A stretch of 64,000 nt of DNA from JALQUL01 sp040382935 (GTDB taxonomy: Bacteria; Pseudomonadota; Gammaproteobacteria; Burkholderiales; Burkholderiaceae_C): positions 37,285 to 101,284 of the forward strand of contig JBEIEP010000005.1 of the NCBI GenBank assembly GCA_040382935.1. The letters are read 5' to 3'. Made by a program: the position numbers and the translations under genes. Positions 27,101 to 31,711 of this stretch are shown here, one piece after another. Under the pieces are notes generated by a model. The model was not told where the DNA came from. It was given only the letters and a program-made list of their open reading frames with translations, and searched no databases. Numbering within the stretch: the first letter of the stretch is position 1; every line of letters begins with the position of its first letter.

Positions 27101-29561
27101 TTTGTCTATCGGCACCGCCACTGGTATGGCGTCGGCCCAGGTGGGTCACGACCGTTTGTCTGGCATTGAAAACATCCTTGGCTCGGACTTTGCGGACCTG
27201 TTAACGGGCGATGCCAAGGACAACGTTATTTTTGGTGGGCAAGGTGATGACACGCTGACCGGGGGCGATGGGAACGACGTTCTGTCTGGTGAGTTGGGCA
27301 ATAACACCTTACTAGGCGGTGAAGGAAACGACACGCTCCACGGTGGTTTAGGCCTTGATCAGTTGCAAGGGGGTAGTGGCGACGATTTGATGGTCGCCGG
27401 GTTGTTCAGCGGGGCTGTTTTGACTGTCTACGGTGGCACCGGTAGTGACACGATCGATTACAGCCAAGCGATCATCGGGGGCGACACCAATGGAAGGAGC
27501 TTGTACGTGAACCTGGCGCTATCGCAGTTTGTTCGCACTATCGGCCCGTTGACAGTGGTTGACGATGTTGTTGGCGTTGAAAACGTCGTCGGATCGGCAC
27601 TGAACGATACGATTATTGGGGATGACAAGGCCAACCGGCTGGCGGGTAGTGTGGGCAATGACATTTTGCGCGGCGATGCCGGAGATGACACCCTCGATGG
27701 TGGTTCTGGCAATGATCATTTAGAGGGCGGACAAGGCAATGATGTTTTGATTGGCGGTCACGGCCTGGACAGCATGGAAGGAGGGGACGGTGATGACATC
27801 TTCCGTCAGGATATGGCCGTATCCGGTGGGGACACGATTGTTGGTGGCAGTGGGTCTGATTGGGTCGATTACAGTGGTGTTGGCGCCGACGGCGTAGCCG
27901 TCAGGTTTTGGGCAAGCCTGTTGCCACACTCAGCGGCCAACTCGCCGGCGGTGGCGCAATGGATGACCCTTAGCGGTGATCGCACGATGGGCTTGGACTA
28001 CTTCACGGGGATCGAAAATCTTAGAGGTGGCCAGTGGGATGACTTTTTGGGCGGTGATGCATCAAGCAATCAGTTGGACGGGCAATCTGGCAACGATGTG
28101 ATTGAGGGCTTGGCCGGCAACGATGTCTTGCTTGGCGGGCTTGGTGCCGACCAGCTTGACGGCGGCCAAGGCGATGATGTGCTTAGCGATGAGTTAGAAG
28201 TTGGTGTCGTTAATGTGTTTGACGGTGGTAGTGGTGTAGATACCCTTGATTACAGCCGTGCCAACATTGACGGTATCTCCTTAGCGCTTGGCACCGCATA
28301 CGCGCTGCAGATCGATCTCGGTCAAGGCACTGTGATGAAGCAAGGTGACCATCGGGCCATAAGCGTTGACTTGGTATCTGCCGTAGAAAACCTGGTCGGT
28401 AGCCAATTGGCAGACAAATTGATAGGTGACAGCCAGGCCAACTTGATATGGGGCGCTGGGGGCGACGATGCACTAATGGGCGGTGCCGGCAATGATCAAC
28501 TCGAAGGTGGTCTTGGTAACGACACGTTGGATGGAGGCGATGGTAGCGATATCTTGTATGGCAATGAAGGAGATGACCAGCTTGACGGCGGCGATGGCAA
28601 TGATGTGTTGTATGGTGGCCAAGGCAATGATCAAATGTTTGGCGGTGCGGGCAACGATGTGTTGCAAGGTGGCACGGGATGGGACACTCTTGATGGTGGG
28701 TCTGGCAACGACATTTTTGTTTACCAGAATGACACGGGGTTTAACGATATCTACATCGGTGGGGCAGGTACAGATACCTTGGATTATTCGAGTTACATCG
28801 GTTTTTACGATGAAACTGGAGACCACTTTAGCAGCCGAGTTGTTTCAAACAGCCAGTACGATGGAATACTGGTGGACCTCCATCAAGAGCTTGCCACAGC
28901 GTTGAGCTGGCACAGTGTAGGTCATGACCTTGTCCGTGGTGTTGAAACCCTGATTGGCACGAATTTCTCCGATAAGTTAATCGGGGATCGCCAGGGCAAC
29001 ATCTTTTTTGGTGGCGCTGGTGACGATTACTTAGACGGTGGCGATGGGGACGATGTGCTAGACGGCGGCTCCGGAAACAATATTGTTTCTGGCGGTGCTG
29101 GCAACGATACGGTGTACGTTGGCTCTGGCTCTGATTCGATTAGCGGTGGGGCCGGCAACGACACCATCAAGGTCACCTCGTTTGAAACCAGCATGATAAG
29201 AGTCGATGGTGGCACTGGCAATGACACTCTTGATCTCAGTAGTGTCAACATGAGCTCTGCTTCAGTGATGGGCGTTTCTATCGATCTTGCAATGTCAAGA
29301 TTCATGCGTCATAGTGGTTCATCGGTCATTTTCGACGATATTGTGGGTGTTGAAAATGTTACCGGGACGATACTCAATGACGCTGTGACAGGGAACCATG
29401 AGGCCAATGTGCTCAACGGTTTTGATGGCAACGATTTGTTGAGCGGTGACGCTGGTGATGACACGCTAATAGGGGGTGCTGGTCATGACCGCTTAGATGG
29501 TGGTTTGGGTAACGACCTGTTTTATTGGCGGCACTGGCGGGGATCAGATGTTTGGTGGTGA
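12105..29561 (+). CDS. Giant RTX protein, N-terminal 5,818 residues (split by a frameshift)
   Basis: A huge calcium-binding repeat protein, predicted to be secreted by a type I system. Order: Ser/Thr-rich head without signal peptide (about 1-330); helical, hydrophobic region with membrane-like segments near 445-470, 540-555, 567-620 and 669-717; a stretch near 920-1090 resembling the segment of HlyA-type cytolysins before and around their first repeats; then dozens of RTX nonapeptide blocks (GGxGxDxLx) separated by units of the form DGGxGxDTVDYS...IENVVGT...DxLxGD. Five inserts are discoidin-like and one is CBM-like. From about 22.84 kb a fourfold higher-order repeat begins. The frame runs into a TGA at 29559 after an extra T in 29520-29523, losing the C-terminal domain encoded in the next frame. 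The first half is AT-rich. Function as adhesin or toxin is inferred. Confidence 0.9.
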   Translation: MSNENTSFNPTHTATAAVALEFASQTAANYAKDEANKKALLRSNLDDSYVGAPAPSSGKNDFPNTSETISTEVETILEKYGLNDLDLYIYWPQAYNINFANYTAMDRYYNVFVRYLTWKVDKSDDAITNRVNIISSIVAKEYGISKVDINRKAGTHDYILSDSISPQNSNLNRPALTSDSSDIDATATTTPIRTGLSSNSGDDGSHITRSNPRATANPLHMGREARSSVGYSVSEYNETSFNSAAAPGQSHDAEDDYILARSITDEELGYISIGPRNQVSDGNADFTSASTVPRPATVSNPENASTAAPITSGGSAATRTATVITQAELNNINAARQTLQVRSLKAEAQQALMVQGFWMHTAFIGFGQSLSSSQFNSQSELSTALSVINVLRQAANIFIETNLQHSNRVRYSKSAMKYINTIDPSTAETAKYQTKEYNRAKSGYKTFLMISLNVAILVVTTTISIVKGIVENQTKYQHAANAMNFASAIASLATNLYKAQAQVYTVMTTVGNPKKLTDAVEITAAQKNARRFNKLGTIFGVINSLFSVAALAPIVADSSKSDRVRIAAGVEMGLNIIGGVIQIIAQFQLLKLVAAGVTTGVRFVAAAAGAVVSGLMMAISPVQFAALEDQADMVSDLDDAATASGVVGDRQLVSLYQTKLKLDKASLYSNVAVSALAAVVGVMMLVGGASAGATFGFGLIIAGIGLAIMVIVSFMQRAEVDKHRQDILAHIGGVIGFANDGIIGSLDTTLAGDDVKSGLTSMAKLKGTGKTYLITTTTLPQTTLTSLMETQLGQYAPTVAVHIHTVDKASATAEGVAGNRMSINNTTGVIYMPERTIEGSDDSGDYITFLSALPSPGKEDKWLYESAADTFGSGITYGMHSKTTTYLELRRTEILNSDKTQIIGYNDSWNIHAAKVNTTLDMGNLAVIALKHQRDSVTSSDYDDVEVVIGYSFHGNTGDDILYADNAQFSFNGGLGNDVVSYTNNTMNFDIRLSDDENIATTVVRTFAEDHKAVVERIKKAENANHGLYYRTFEELTIGGWQVTDSFINVEKVVGSAGANTITGNSKSNLLSGDKGADFVYGMDGDDVLYSVDVGWGANPHYAVLDGGNGIDTLAFEHDWGGPDKAGVHVDMHTGMYGFPLKYVDGVFAGYYYDPVRVTEDLGYQPEKISTYTNWNLRQINNIEDVVGTNYDDIIYGDDNNNSLTGGDGNDSLHGRGGDDTLDPGFNNEYANGGAGDDKFIVRTIANTWWDGGTGRDHIDLSKIDDVSVSVEVGVNKTKKNLLVNTLEYVKAIAPLQSDQFSYRTEQDQKQFGVKVDLNKDEYQIHFNHGSDRNLYQKKLVDLFGALTLWNIESVRGTKWDDLFIGTPNEDRSFGFDGNDTMYGGEGDDVLSGESGNDVLFGNEGTDTILGGEGNDIIYSGEGADIIQQDANWDYDLIYGDSGDIVSYSQAFDFEVYDDEKRNHSITGYQPNGSGSGSILTLGILGVIANLEEQKVNKFYDFEEFAVGGANEQKPYSLGMDYLFGIDNLQGSTLSDVLIGNSNSNILYGEGGDDKIEGEAGNDGIYGGAGSDSLYGGLGNDTFFRSLDGDFDFIVGGDGEDIVNYSVLTSKIDSESIYVKDLPLNVSDFKGIALNLLDSDFIESYSYADLDTLRVNGIFSKLDEKTIYNLIQATDIISAGYTSLGGTLTDDYGRIHLLNVSYDTIHQVENVMGTGLNDFIEGDAYNNKFLGEAGSDVLIGNAGKDILDGGGGDDFLLGGVGDDGLWGGLGDDILSGGDGDDVLSGDEGTNRLYGGDGNDYMYATLRKIGDVDSGLMNEFFDGGSGSDIVEFLMETDSSVNVDLRLGKQSISVRHALELISVEGIVGTDFSDTLTGNDFDNTLKGEAGDDILIGNAGNDALTDGLGVDIINAGEGNDDVFITTELTPLHNSLADQADGGDGFDTLHFTDDQPQLKGKFVLIQLNNYKGDYDTPEFDVSVFAVDGTLIKDFTIAVLHQKLQVNLLNVIDIGRIEVKFATILDAAFSVRIGTEDMMMLDAHDVDLVSVGGMQLSGRKEYIIQKGVHANIGSNFVRTYSGLGREIIIDSFENVVGTEFNDHLIGGSDDNLLRGEEGNDYLEGLQGDDTLDGSNGDDILIGGDGNDYLFGLDGADTLVGGDGNDNLVESLSEDEVNSLDGGDGIDTLDYGAKRAAQSSASLVSTVGLSEFLSAASSDTRVVSPSLSEYSEKSLIEAGIFHLSENFTYQIEIKVKINSTDKESIGFFIGDVFIKLNDSDLTLIEDNAYLVSLQYHHLTEGLFLLGFSQANDLNLAILESKVTALGINVDLSGGEVIKYGSGNGSVDKIKGIENIIGTILADSLIGDNNNNYFDGADGDDLLSGGDGNDVLVGGRGNNTLLGDKGDDEFLQSLRSDGVNVIDGGEDSDTIDYSDAAIHGNYILARIALIDSLSNDSSSDEFGTLEATDEVLLTAKLLVNGVEVSATSVLVDDNRGRFLQISYKLSDNQVIRSLEITSDFPAVDSYIAISNRSAESFNRTLIDFDRDIFVIDQLAGSENLFWTQKGISANLTSGNVVKNFASSTEAGLPLQNFKEPENIKSSDYAVRFLQAKRKLIDVKINVKERLSSVESGSQNFLRMTANAPIPTDIILNNSIENVVGTIVDDEIIGDLNNNVLKGMDGDDVLDGGAGDDLLEGGQGDDISFGGAGSDLIVDGFGNNLLYGGDGDDIFVATRSVGGINYIEGGAGYDTVDYSEIVGAVRFLTFFKKSSSIEELASTTFSLSSPDILNPIVKQVALTDADEELLSIDLGKLTRIDGITLLAGFAPSEVFLSNESLRSLTVQQIKLREDVVTVKSTTAPGSEVVYRVLGGVHVDLGVGRSKRLVADEQTSDLALDGRFTEALSEVERVAGTYYSDRLIGDLSDNELIGNDGDDVLYGMDGADKLRGGNGDDVLVGGAGDDTFYGGTGIDTMSGGAGKSMFVQGLENNVGDTIQGGDGLLDRSTVDYSSAFIRGRYLKLVFSENVDLETIKYAVISNGKSVPIHKLAGFRDGSALQLDLGASFTYDAIAIEFSVAPNQFSIFASDTDMMRMSEEQISSIHGVYTDRHTGSGKVVRFNSGGIVADLNTQKVDKSYRSFHSDGQKAASMVDILSNVQAIVGTNYVDELKGDSSDNTFFGLDGDDVLTGAAGDDFLVGGFGNDRLNGGDGDDVFTQSFETVSTDSIDGGSGSDTVSYGAVQLSGRYIMVRSNLVDSNDLFKSVSATIKIGSDVIQSTITYGDDYSWMQVDLGESIVFDSFALNFTPISKNPDFNIFFSNDDLTSFSTSINEELSHLILKNQVATSQKFSLSASGVSVLLSEKFVARINPLIKSTVYDSIVDIENAEGTAYNDNLFGTIAANRLNGGGGADYIFGDAGDDHLVGGFGADIIFGGEGDDVILQHIDIDSDTVDGETGIDTVSYHHPSQELSEEYGVAVNLSKNVAVKISPLGSVKDFIYNFENVVGSNHLDVIIGNDLINIIYGMDGDDELSGLSGDDTIFGGRGGDDIYGDAGDDILYGDEGDDYLYGGAGNDKLDAGMGADYLDGGSGDDIIIYSGDVFFDDIYFGGSGIDLIDYSAFSGFQYFLEELEIERIASENIFDGVFINLQSNIVSSLYWSGVGYDEVYEVENIVGSKLSDKLLGDEQDNKFLGGEGDDYLDGGEGDDVLDGQSGSNHLFGGSGDDTFLTGQGKDLIDGGAGDDLVNLKSFDSLALNVVGGLGYDSIDYSVPASSAGIAVKGVVVDMASNSWTRRFNDTTVVDKVREVEDVIGTAFADLITGDDRDNQLVGGAGDDVLVGGGADDTLDGGVGADRLEGGLGNDVLVGGQGADTMLGGAGDDLFVQGTAGDNVADDIDGGEGLDVVDYSRASDAGGTIYVRAREDSGKYVVQILDVNNQLIRQDNLSGIEGVVGAGAADSLVGSSVANYLEGMGGDDEIFGLGGNDVLIGGMGTDRVDGGDGDDEIVQHVQAGVTDTIDGGAGVDTVDYSALVLPKTGVELLRNGDLSEVLINGRDSDYALDASLFTGNGYAEQLMGGGSDSESGSEMMMVSGARQANLAFWKQDVDLHAGFTYRFSYTVKALAGGNPASIQLMVDAEAAGASVSVNSAGWQDIGIEFVAKTSGPIRLALQNNNLTAGGNEFYLKSLGLELGLASGIEADLSTGTVHKFGSTSAMGVDRLVSIENVAGTQLNDTLMGDANDNTLWGLGGDDHLIGGAGNDVLHGNAGTNKLEGGAGDDVIFQGVESKTQDAIDGGDGIDWVKYYDASDAGVSKVGVALVMSGSSLSADLGKYRAGPTLVNIENIQASNRDDALHGDGLDNTLLGMGGDDELYGDAGDDSLIGGAGNDVLAGNDGADTLNGGLGNDVLLGGVGNDVLFAGAGADQLDGGADDDRLVYVNDVGFDDVFVGGDGQDTLDYSGYTGFTDLSGDYFSSRAIANTASKGVFVDLLAGKAGSLGWQGLGEDLVSEVENVVGSSRDDWLVGDTQGNRLSGGQGDDLLDGGEGDDILKGDAGDNVLVGAAGNDTLYAGSGDDVLDGGSGNDVILVESFDTALLRVDGGTGDDTIDFSQAQMGSVGVKGLTIDLAASSFVRHVGSLEIADQVMGVERITGTGRIDVIAGDGGVNILLGMAADDTLSGAGGDDVLDGGAGVDQLDGGQGDDVLIGGAGSDTVFGGAGNDTLRQDDEWVGGDRLDGGAGVDSVDYSAIGSQEVPVQLKANLSGVQQVQWLSVSGESLGVDQLFGIENLTGGQHHDVLIGNDQSNRLDGSDGNDVIVGGRGNDTLIGGGGADTIEGGDGDDIILQNLEVGVQDQIDGGAGFDVLDYSADEAQSAGKQDASALGVEVNLALGTANTYGNSDPKDTDRLRNIEHVVGSQFDDRLTGDASFNELSGSGGDDLVDGGAGDDVLGGGDGNDRLLGGQGNDVLRGGTGQDDLDGGDGDDLLVHSGDFQFDDVYVGGSGLDTISYRDSGLAGVNVDLSIGTATGMASAQVGHDRLSGIENILGSDFADLLTGDAKDNVIFGGQGDDTLTGGDGNDVLSGELGNNTLLGGEGNDTLHGGLGLDQLQGGSGDDLMVAGLFSGAVLTVYGGTGSDTIDYSQAIIGGDTNGRSLYVNLALSQFVRTIGPLTVVDDVVGVENVVGSALNDTIIGDDKANRLAGSVGNDILRGDAGDDTLDGGSGNDHLEGGQGNDVLIGGHGLDSMEGGDGDDIFRQDMAVSGGDTIVGGSGSDWVDYSGVGADGVAVRFWASLLPHSAANSPAVAQWMTLSGDRTMGLDYFTGIENLRGGQWDDFLGGDASSNQLDGQSGNDVIEGLAGNDVLLGGLGADQLDGGQGDDVLSDELEVGVVNVFDGGSGVDTLDYSRANIDGISLALGTAYALQIDLGQGTVMKQGDHRAISVDLVSAVENLVGSQLADKLIGDSQANLIWGAGGDDALMGGAGNDQLEGGLGNDTLDGGDGSDILYGNEGDDQLDGGDGNDVLYGGQGNDQMFGGAGNDVLQGGTGWDTLDGGSGNDIFVYQNDTGFNDIYIGGAGTDTLDYSSYIGFYDETGDHFSSRVVSNSQYDGILVDLHQELATALSWHSVGHDLVRGVETLIGTNFSDKLIGDRQGNIFFGGAGDDYLDGGDGDDVLDGGSGNNIVSGGAGNDTVYVGSGSDSISGGAGNDTIKVTSFETSMIRVDGGTGNDTLDLSSVNMSSASVMGVSIDLAMSRFMRHSGSSVIFDDIVGVENVTGTILNDAVTGNHEANVLNGFDGNDLLSGDAGDDTLIGGAGHDRLDGGLGNDLFYWRHWRGSDVWW
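13430..14260 (+). other. Hydrophobic, RTX-cytolysin-like region of the giant RTX protein
   Basis: Residues about 443-719 are rich in Ala, Val, Ile and Gly with several segments long enough to insert into membranes, for example LNVAILVVTTTISIV, GLNIIGGVIQIIAQF and LMLVGG-like stretches ending in GIGLAIMVIVSFM. In HlyA-type RTX toxins a hydrophobic pore-forming region also lies N-terminal to the repeats. The match is architectural; I cannot confirm homology without a profile search. Confidence 0.5.
17966..22050 (+). other. Five discoidin-like beta-sandwich inserts between RTX blocks
   Basis: Inserts begin near 17966, 19398, 20356, 21118 and 21799. Those with clear motifs open with (G)xYxxxR or K-F-V-L, carry a central LQLDLG or MQVDLG strand, and end with F-S-I/F-N-I followed by SD/ND-D-M/L, as in FSIFASDTDM and FNIFFSNDDL. 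This resembles the F5/8 type C (discoidin) fold, a carbohydrate- or lipid-binding family. The third is the most diverged. Assignment is by eye. Confidence 0.45.
22843..25356 (+). repeat. RTX higher-order repeat, copy 1 (A-B-C-D plus extra units)
   Basis: Unit A starts at YSGDVFFDDIYFGGSG, B near 23290 (KSFDS...GGLGYDSIDYS), C near 23701 and D near 24064 (VQAGVTDTIDGGAGVDTVDYS split here in two parts). This copy is longer than the others because a CBM-like domain (24169-24635) and one further unit with VKYYDASDAG are inserted after D. Confidence 0.7.
24169..24635 (+). other. CBM-like insert 1 in the giant RTX protein
   Basis: A segment starting ELLRNGDLS, with ANLAFWKQDVDL, YRFSYTVKAL, NPASIQLMVD, GWQDIGIEFVA and ending FYLKSLGLEL. 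This pattern resembles the jelly-roll of carbohydrate-binding module family 4/9-like domains. A second copy occurs at 30478-30950. Confidence 0.55.
25357..26992 (+). repeat. RTX higher-order repeat, copy 2
   Basis: Units A (YVNDVGFDDVFVGGDG), B near 25799 (ESFDTALLRVDGGTGDDTID), C near 26210 (RQDDEWVGGDRLDGGAG) and D near 26568 (LQNLEVGVQDQIDGG). Period is about 1.64 kb. Confidence 0.75.
26993..28712 (+). repeat. RTX higher-order repeat, copy 3
   Basis: Units A (VHSGDFQFDDVYVGGSG), B near 27388 (VLTVYGGTGSDTIDYSQ), C near 27800 (FRQDMAVSGGDTIVGGSG) and D near 28180 (SDELEVGVVNVFDGGSG). Period is about 1.72 kb. Spacing between units is close to that of copies 2 and 4. Confidence 0.75.
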
Positions 29562-30377
29562 AGGCAACGACACTTTTGTTCAAGACGCAGACCCTAGCAA
29601 AGGCGAGGCGATGTTTGCTCGCATCGTGGTGGATGCCCCCGACATCATCGATGGCAGAAGTGGTGTAGACACGGTCGATTACAGCGCCGTGACCTCGTAT
29701 GGACTGGTCGTGAACCTGATGACAACGGGCGCTTTCAACGGTAGCCAATTGGCCAGCTGGGTAGATGCGAACGGCACTACAGTGGGCATTGACCACCTGT
29801 CCGATGTAGAGAACGTTATTGGTGGTCAAAGCAAGGACGTTTTGGGTGGTGGCCGAGCGGCCAACGATCTTGCGGGTAACGACGGCGATGACCTTATCGA
29901 TGGGCACGACGGCAACGACGTACTGGCAGGCGGGCGCGGTGCTGACCGTGTTGACGGTGGTGACGGCGATGACCGCATTTTGCAAGATCTGCAACTTGGC
30001 GTTATTGATGTCCTGAACGGTGGAAATGGCGTCGATGTATTGGATTACAGCCGCAACGATCTGGGTGCCGCGGGTGTTGAAGTGAACCTGCTGGTGGGTA
30101 CAGCCATGACTTTAGGATCGAGCCAAGACTTTGGTATCGATCGCGTGTCAAATATCGAGAATCTTGTAGGCAGCCAGATGGCCGACAAGTTAATCGGCGA
30201 CCACATGTCCAACGAACTGTCTGGTATGGGTGGTGACGATGAACTCGACGGTGGTGCCGGAGATGACACATTGAACGGCGGGCTTGGCAACGATACCTTA
30301 TTGGGTGGCGACGGCAAGGATACGCTGTCTGGCGGAAAAGGGCACAACACTATTTCCGGCCAAGCAGGCGACGATGT
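28713..30377 (+). repeat. RTX higher-order repeat, copy 4 (contains the frameshift)
   Basis: Units A (VYQNDTGFNDIYIGGAG), B near 29163 (TSFETSMIRVDGGTGND), C near 29571 and D near 29976 (LQDLQLGVIDVLNGGNG). The single-base frameshift at 29520-29523 lies between B and C, so C and D are in the second frame. Confidence 0.75.
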
Positions 30378-31569
30378 GATTTTGGGTGACCTTGAGGCGG
30401 GGGTAGTCGATACCATCGATGGCGGACTTGGCTTTGATGTGGTCGATTACAGTCGAACCCCTCTGGGTGCGGCCGGCTCAAACTTGATCCGCAATGGCGA
30501 CTTGAGTGCGTCGGTGTTCGCAGGCGTAGATACCGATTACCCAATTGATCCTGCTTTTTTTGCAGGCAACGGTTTTGTCGAGCATTTTGTTCAAGGCGCT
30601 CCCGGATCTGGTAGGTACCATAGCCAGATGAAGGTGGCCGGCACCAGGGCCACTAACCTGGCGTTTTGGAAGCAGCAAGTTGAGGTGCTTGCCCATACCG
30701 CGTACCAGTTTCAATACTCGGTGCAAGCCATCGGCGACGTGAATCCAGCCAGCATACAATTGCTGGTGGATGGCAAGCCAATGGGTGCGACGGTAACACT
30801 GGGGCGCTCGGATGCTGGTTGGCAACAGGTACAGATCGATTTCGTACCGCAATCTGGAGGCTCCGTGCAGGTGGAGCTTCAGACGACCAACCGTTCTATG
30901 AGTGAGTTCTATCTTGACAACCTGAGCCTCAAGATGGCCTCGTCTGCAGGAATTGAAGCCAATTTGGCCCTAGGAACCGTGGCTAAGTTGGGTGTAAGCG
31001 ATGCCGCTTCTTTCGATAAACTGGCCAATGTAGAGGGCCTCATCGGCACCGGGTTGAACGACAAGTTGACCGGCGATGGCAATGCCAATCACTTGGAGGG
31101 CTTGGGCGGTGACGACGTTTTGGTTGGCGGTGCTGGCGACGACATACTAATGGGCGGGGCAGGCAACGACCGGTTGGTTGGCGGCACTGGTAACGACACC
31201 TATCACTTTGGCAGGGGCGATGGTCAAGATATCGTGATCGACGCCGACAACACCGCTGGCAACACTGACCAGTTGCTCATCGGGCAGGGCGTGCGAAGCG
31301 ACCAATTGTGGTTTAACCGGGTAGACAATGGTCTTAACATTCGCATCTTGGGCACCGCTGACACCCTAACCATACTTGACTGGTTTGTGCCTGAAAGCCG
31401 CCACGTTGAGAAACTCGTCACCACTGATGGGTCGACCTTGCTGAGTACAGATGTGGACCAATTGGTGCAAGCAATGGCCCGGTTTGAACCTCCGCCAGCT
31501 GGTAACATAGATTTGTTGCCTCACTACCAGTTGGAGTTGGCACCAGTGTTAGCAACGAGCTGGAAGTAA
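29497..31569 (+). CDS. Giant RTX protein, C-terminal part in the +1 frame
   Basis: This frame continues the giant RTX protein after the extra T; the meaningful sequence starts at about 29517 (DLFIGGTGGDQMFGGEG). It holds repeat units C and D of copy 4, one more D-like unit, a second CBM-like insert (30478-30950), a last RTX block, and the C-terminal domain YHFGRGDGQDIVIDAD... NTDQLLIG... LTILDWF typical of haemolysin-type calcium-binding proteins, where the uncleaved type I secretion signal lies. No ribosome binding site suggests independent translation. If the frameshift is real, the product of the upstream frame lacks its export signal; if it is a sequencing error, both form one protein of about 6,487 residues. 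Confidence 0.85.
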   Translation: MVVWVTTCFIGGTGGDQMFGGEGNDTFVQDADPSKGEAMFARIVVDAPDIIDGRSGVDTVDYSAVTSYGLVVNLMTTGAFNGSQLASWVDANGTTVGIDHLSDVENVIGGQSKDVLGGGRAANDLAGNDGDDLIDGHDGNDVLAGGRGADRVDGGDGDDRILQDLQLGVIDVLNGGNGVDVLDYSRNDLGAAGVEVNLLVGTAMTLGSSQDFGIDRVSNIENLVGSQMADKLIGDHMSNELSGMGGDDELDGGAGDDTLNGGLGNDTLLGGDGKDTLSGGKGHNTISGQAGDDVILGDLEAGVVDTIDGGLGFDVVDYSRTPLGAAGSNLIRNGDLSASVFAGVDTDYPIDPAFFAGNGFVEHFVQGAPGSGRYHSQMKVAGTRATNLAFWKQQVEVLAHTAYQFQYSVQAIGDVNPASIQLLVDGKPMGATVTLGRSDAGWQQVQIDFVPQSGGSVQVELQTTNRSMSEFYLDNLSLKMASSAGIEANLALGTVAKLGVSDAASFDKLANVEGLIGTGLNDKLTGDGNANHLEGLGGDDVLVGGAGDDILMGGAGNDRLVGGTGNDTYHFGRGDGQDIVIDADNTAGNTDQLLIGQGVRSDQLWFNRVDNGLNIRILGTADTLTILDWFVPESRHVEKLVTTDGSTLLSTDVDQLVQAMARFEPPPAGNIDLLPHYQLELAPVLATSWK
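30478..30950 (+). other. CBM-like insert 2 in the giant RTX protein
   Basis: Homologous by eye to the insert at 24169-24635: NLIRNGDLS, TNLAFWKQQVEV, YQFQYSVQAIG, NPASIQLLVDG, GWQQVQIDFVP and FYLDNLSLKM appear in the same order and spacing. It precedes the final RTX block. Confidence 0.55.
31201..31569 (+). other. C-terminal haemolysin-type calcium-binding related domain and secretion signal
   Basis: The end of the giant protein has GTGNDTYHFGRGDGQD, LLIGQGVRSDQLWF, LNIRILGTADTLTILDWF and a Ser/Thr/Leu-rich tail with few positive charges. In known RTX proteins this region closes the repeat domain and carries the type I signal. Confidence 0.7.
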
Positions 31570-31574
31570 GCGAT

Positions 31575-31607
31575 CGGTGGGTGCCTGTTTTTGCTGAGCG
31601 CCCACCG
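31575..31607 (+). terminator. Stem-loop after the giant RTX gene
   Basis: CGGTGGGTGC pairs with GCGCCCACCG (ten pairs, one G-U) eight bases after the stop codon. There is no T run after it, so termination efficiency is uncertain. Confidence 0.45.
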
Positions 31608-31711
31608 GTTCGTCAAGATGGCTTGGATAGTTTTTATTATTGTTTTGGCGGGTAACTGTCGACAGCGTGTAAGCTGACTCGGAGTGTTCCCATTCACATC
31701 AGGAAGCTGTC

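Noticed and set aside
29515..29530. Programmed ribosomal +1 frameshift at UUUU
   Set aside because: Slippage is conceivable, but there is no stop codon at the shift, no upstream Shine-Dalgarno-like stimulator and no conserved context visible; error or mutation is simpler. Kept as an option in the findings only.
12105..31569. CRISPR-like interpretation of the regular repeats
   Set aside because: Repeats are coding, in frame, of variable sequence and lack constant repeat plus unique spacer structure.
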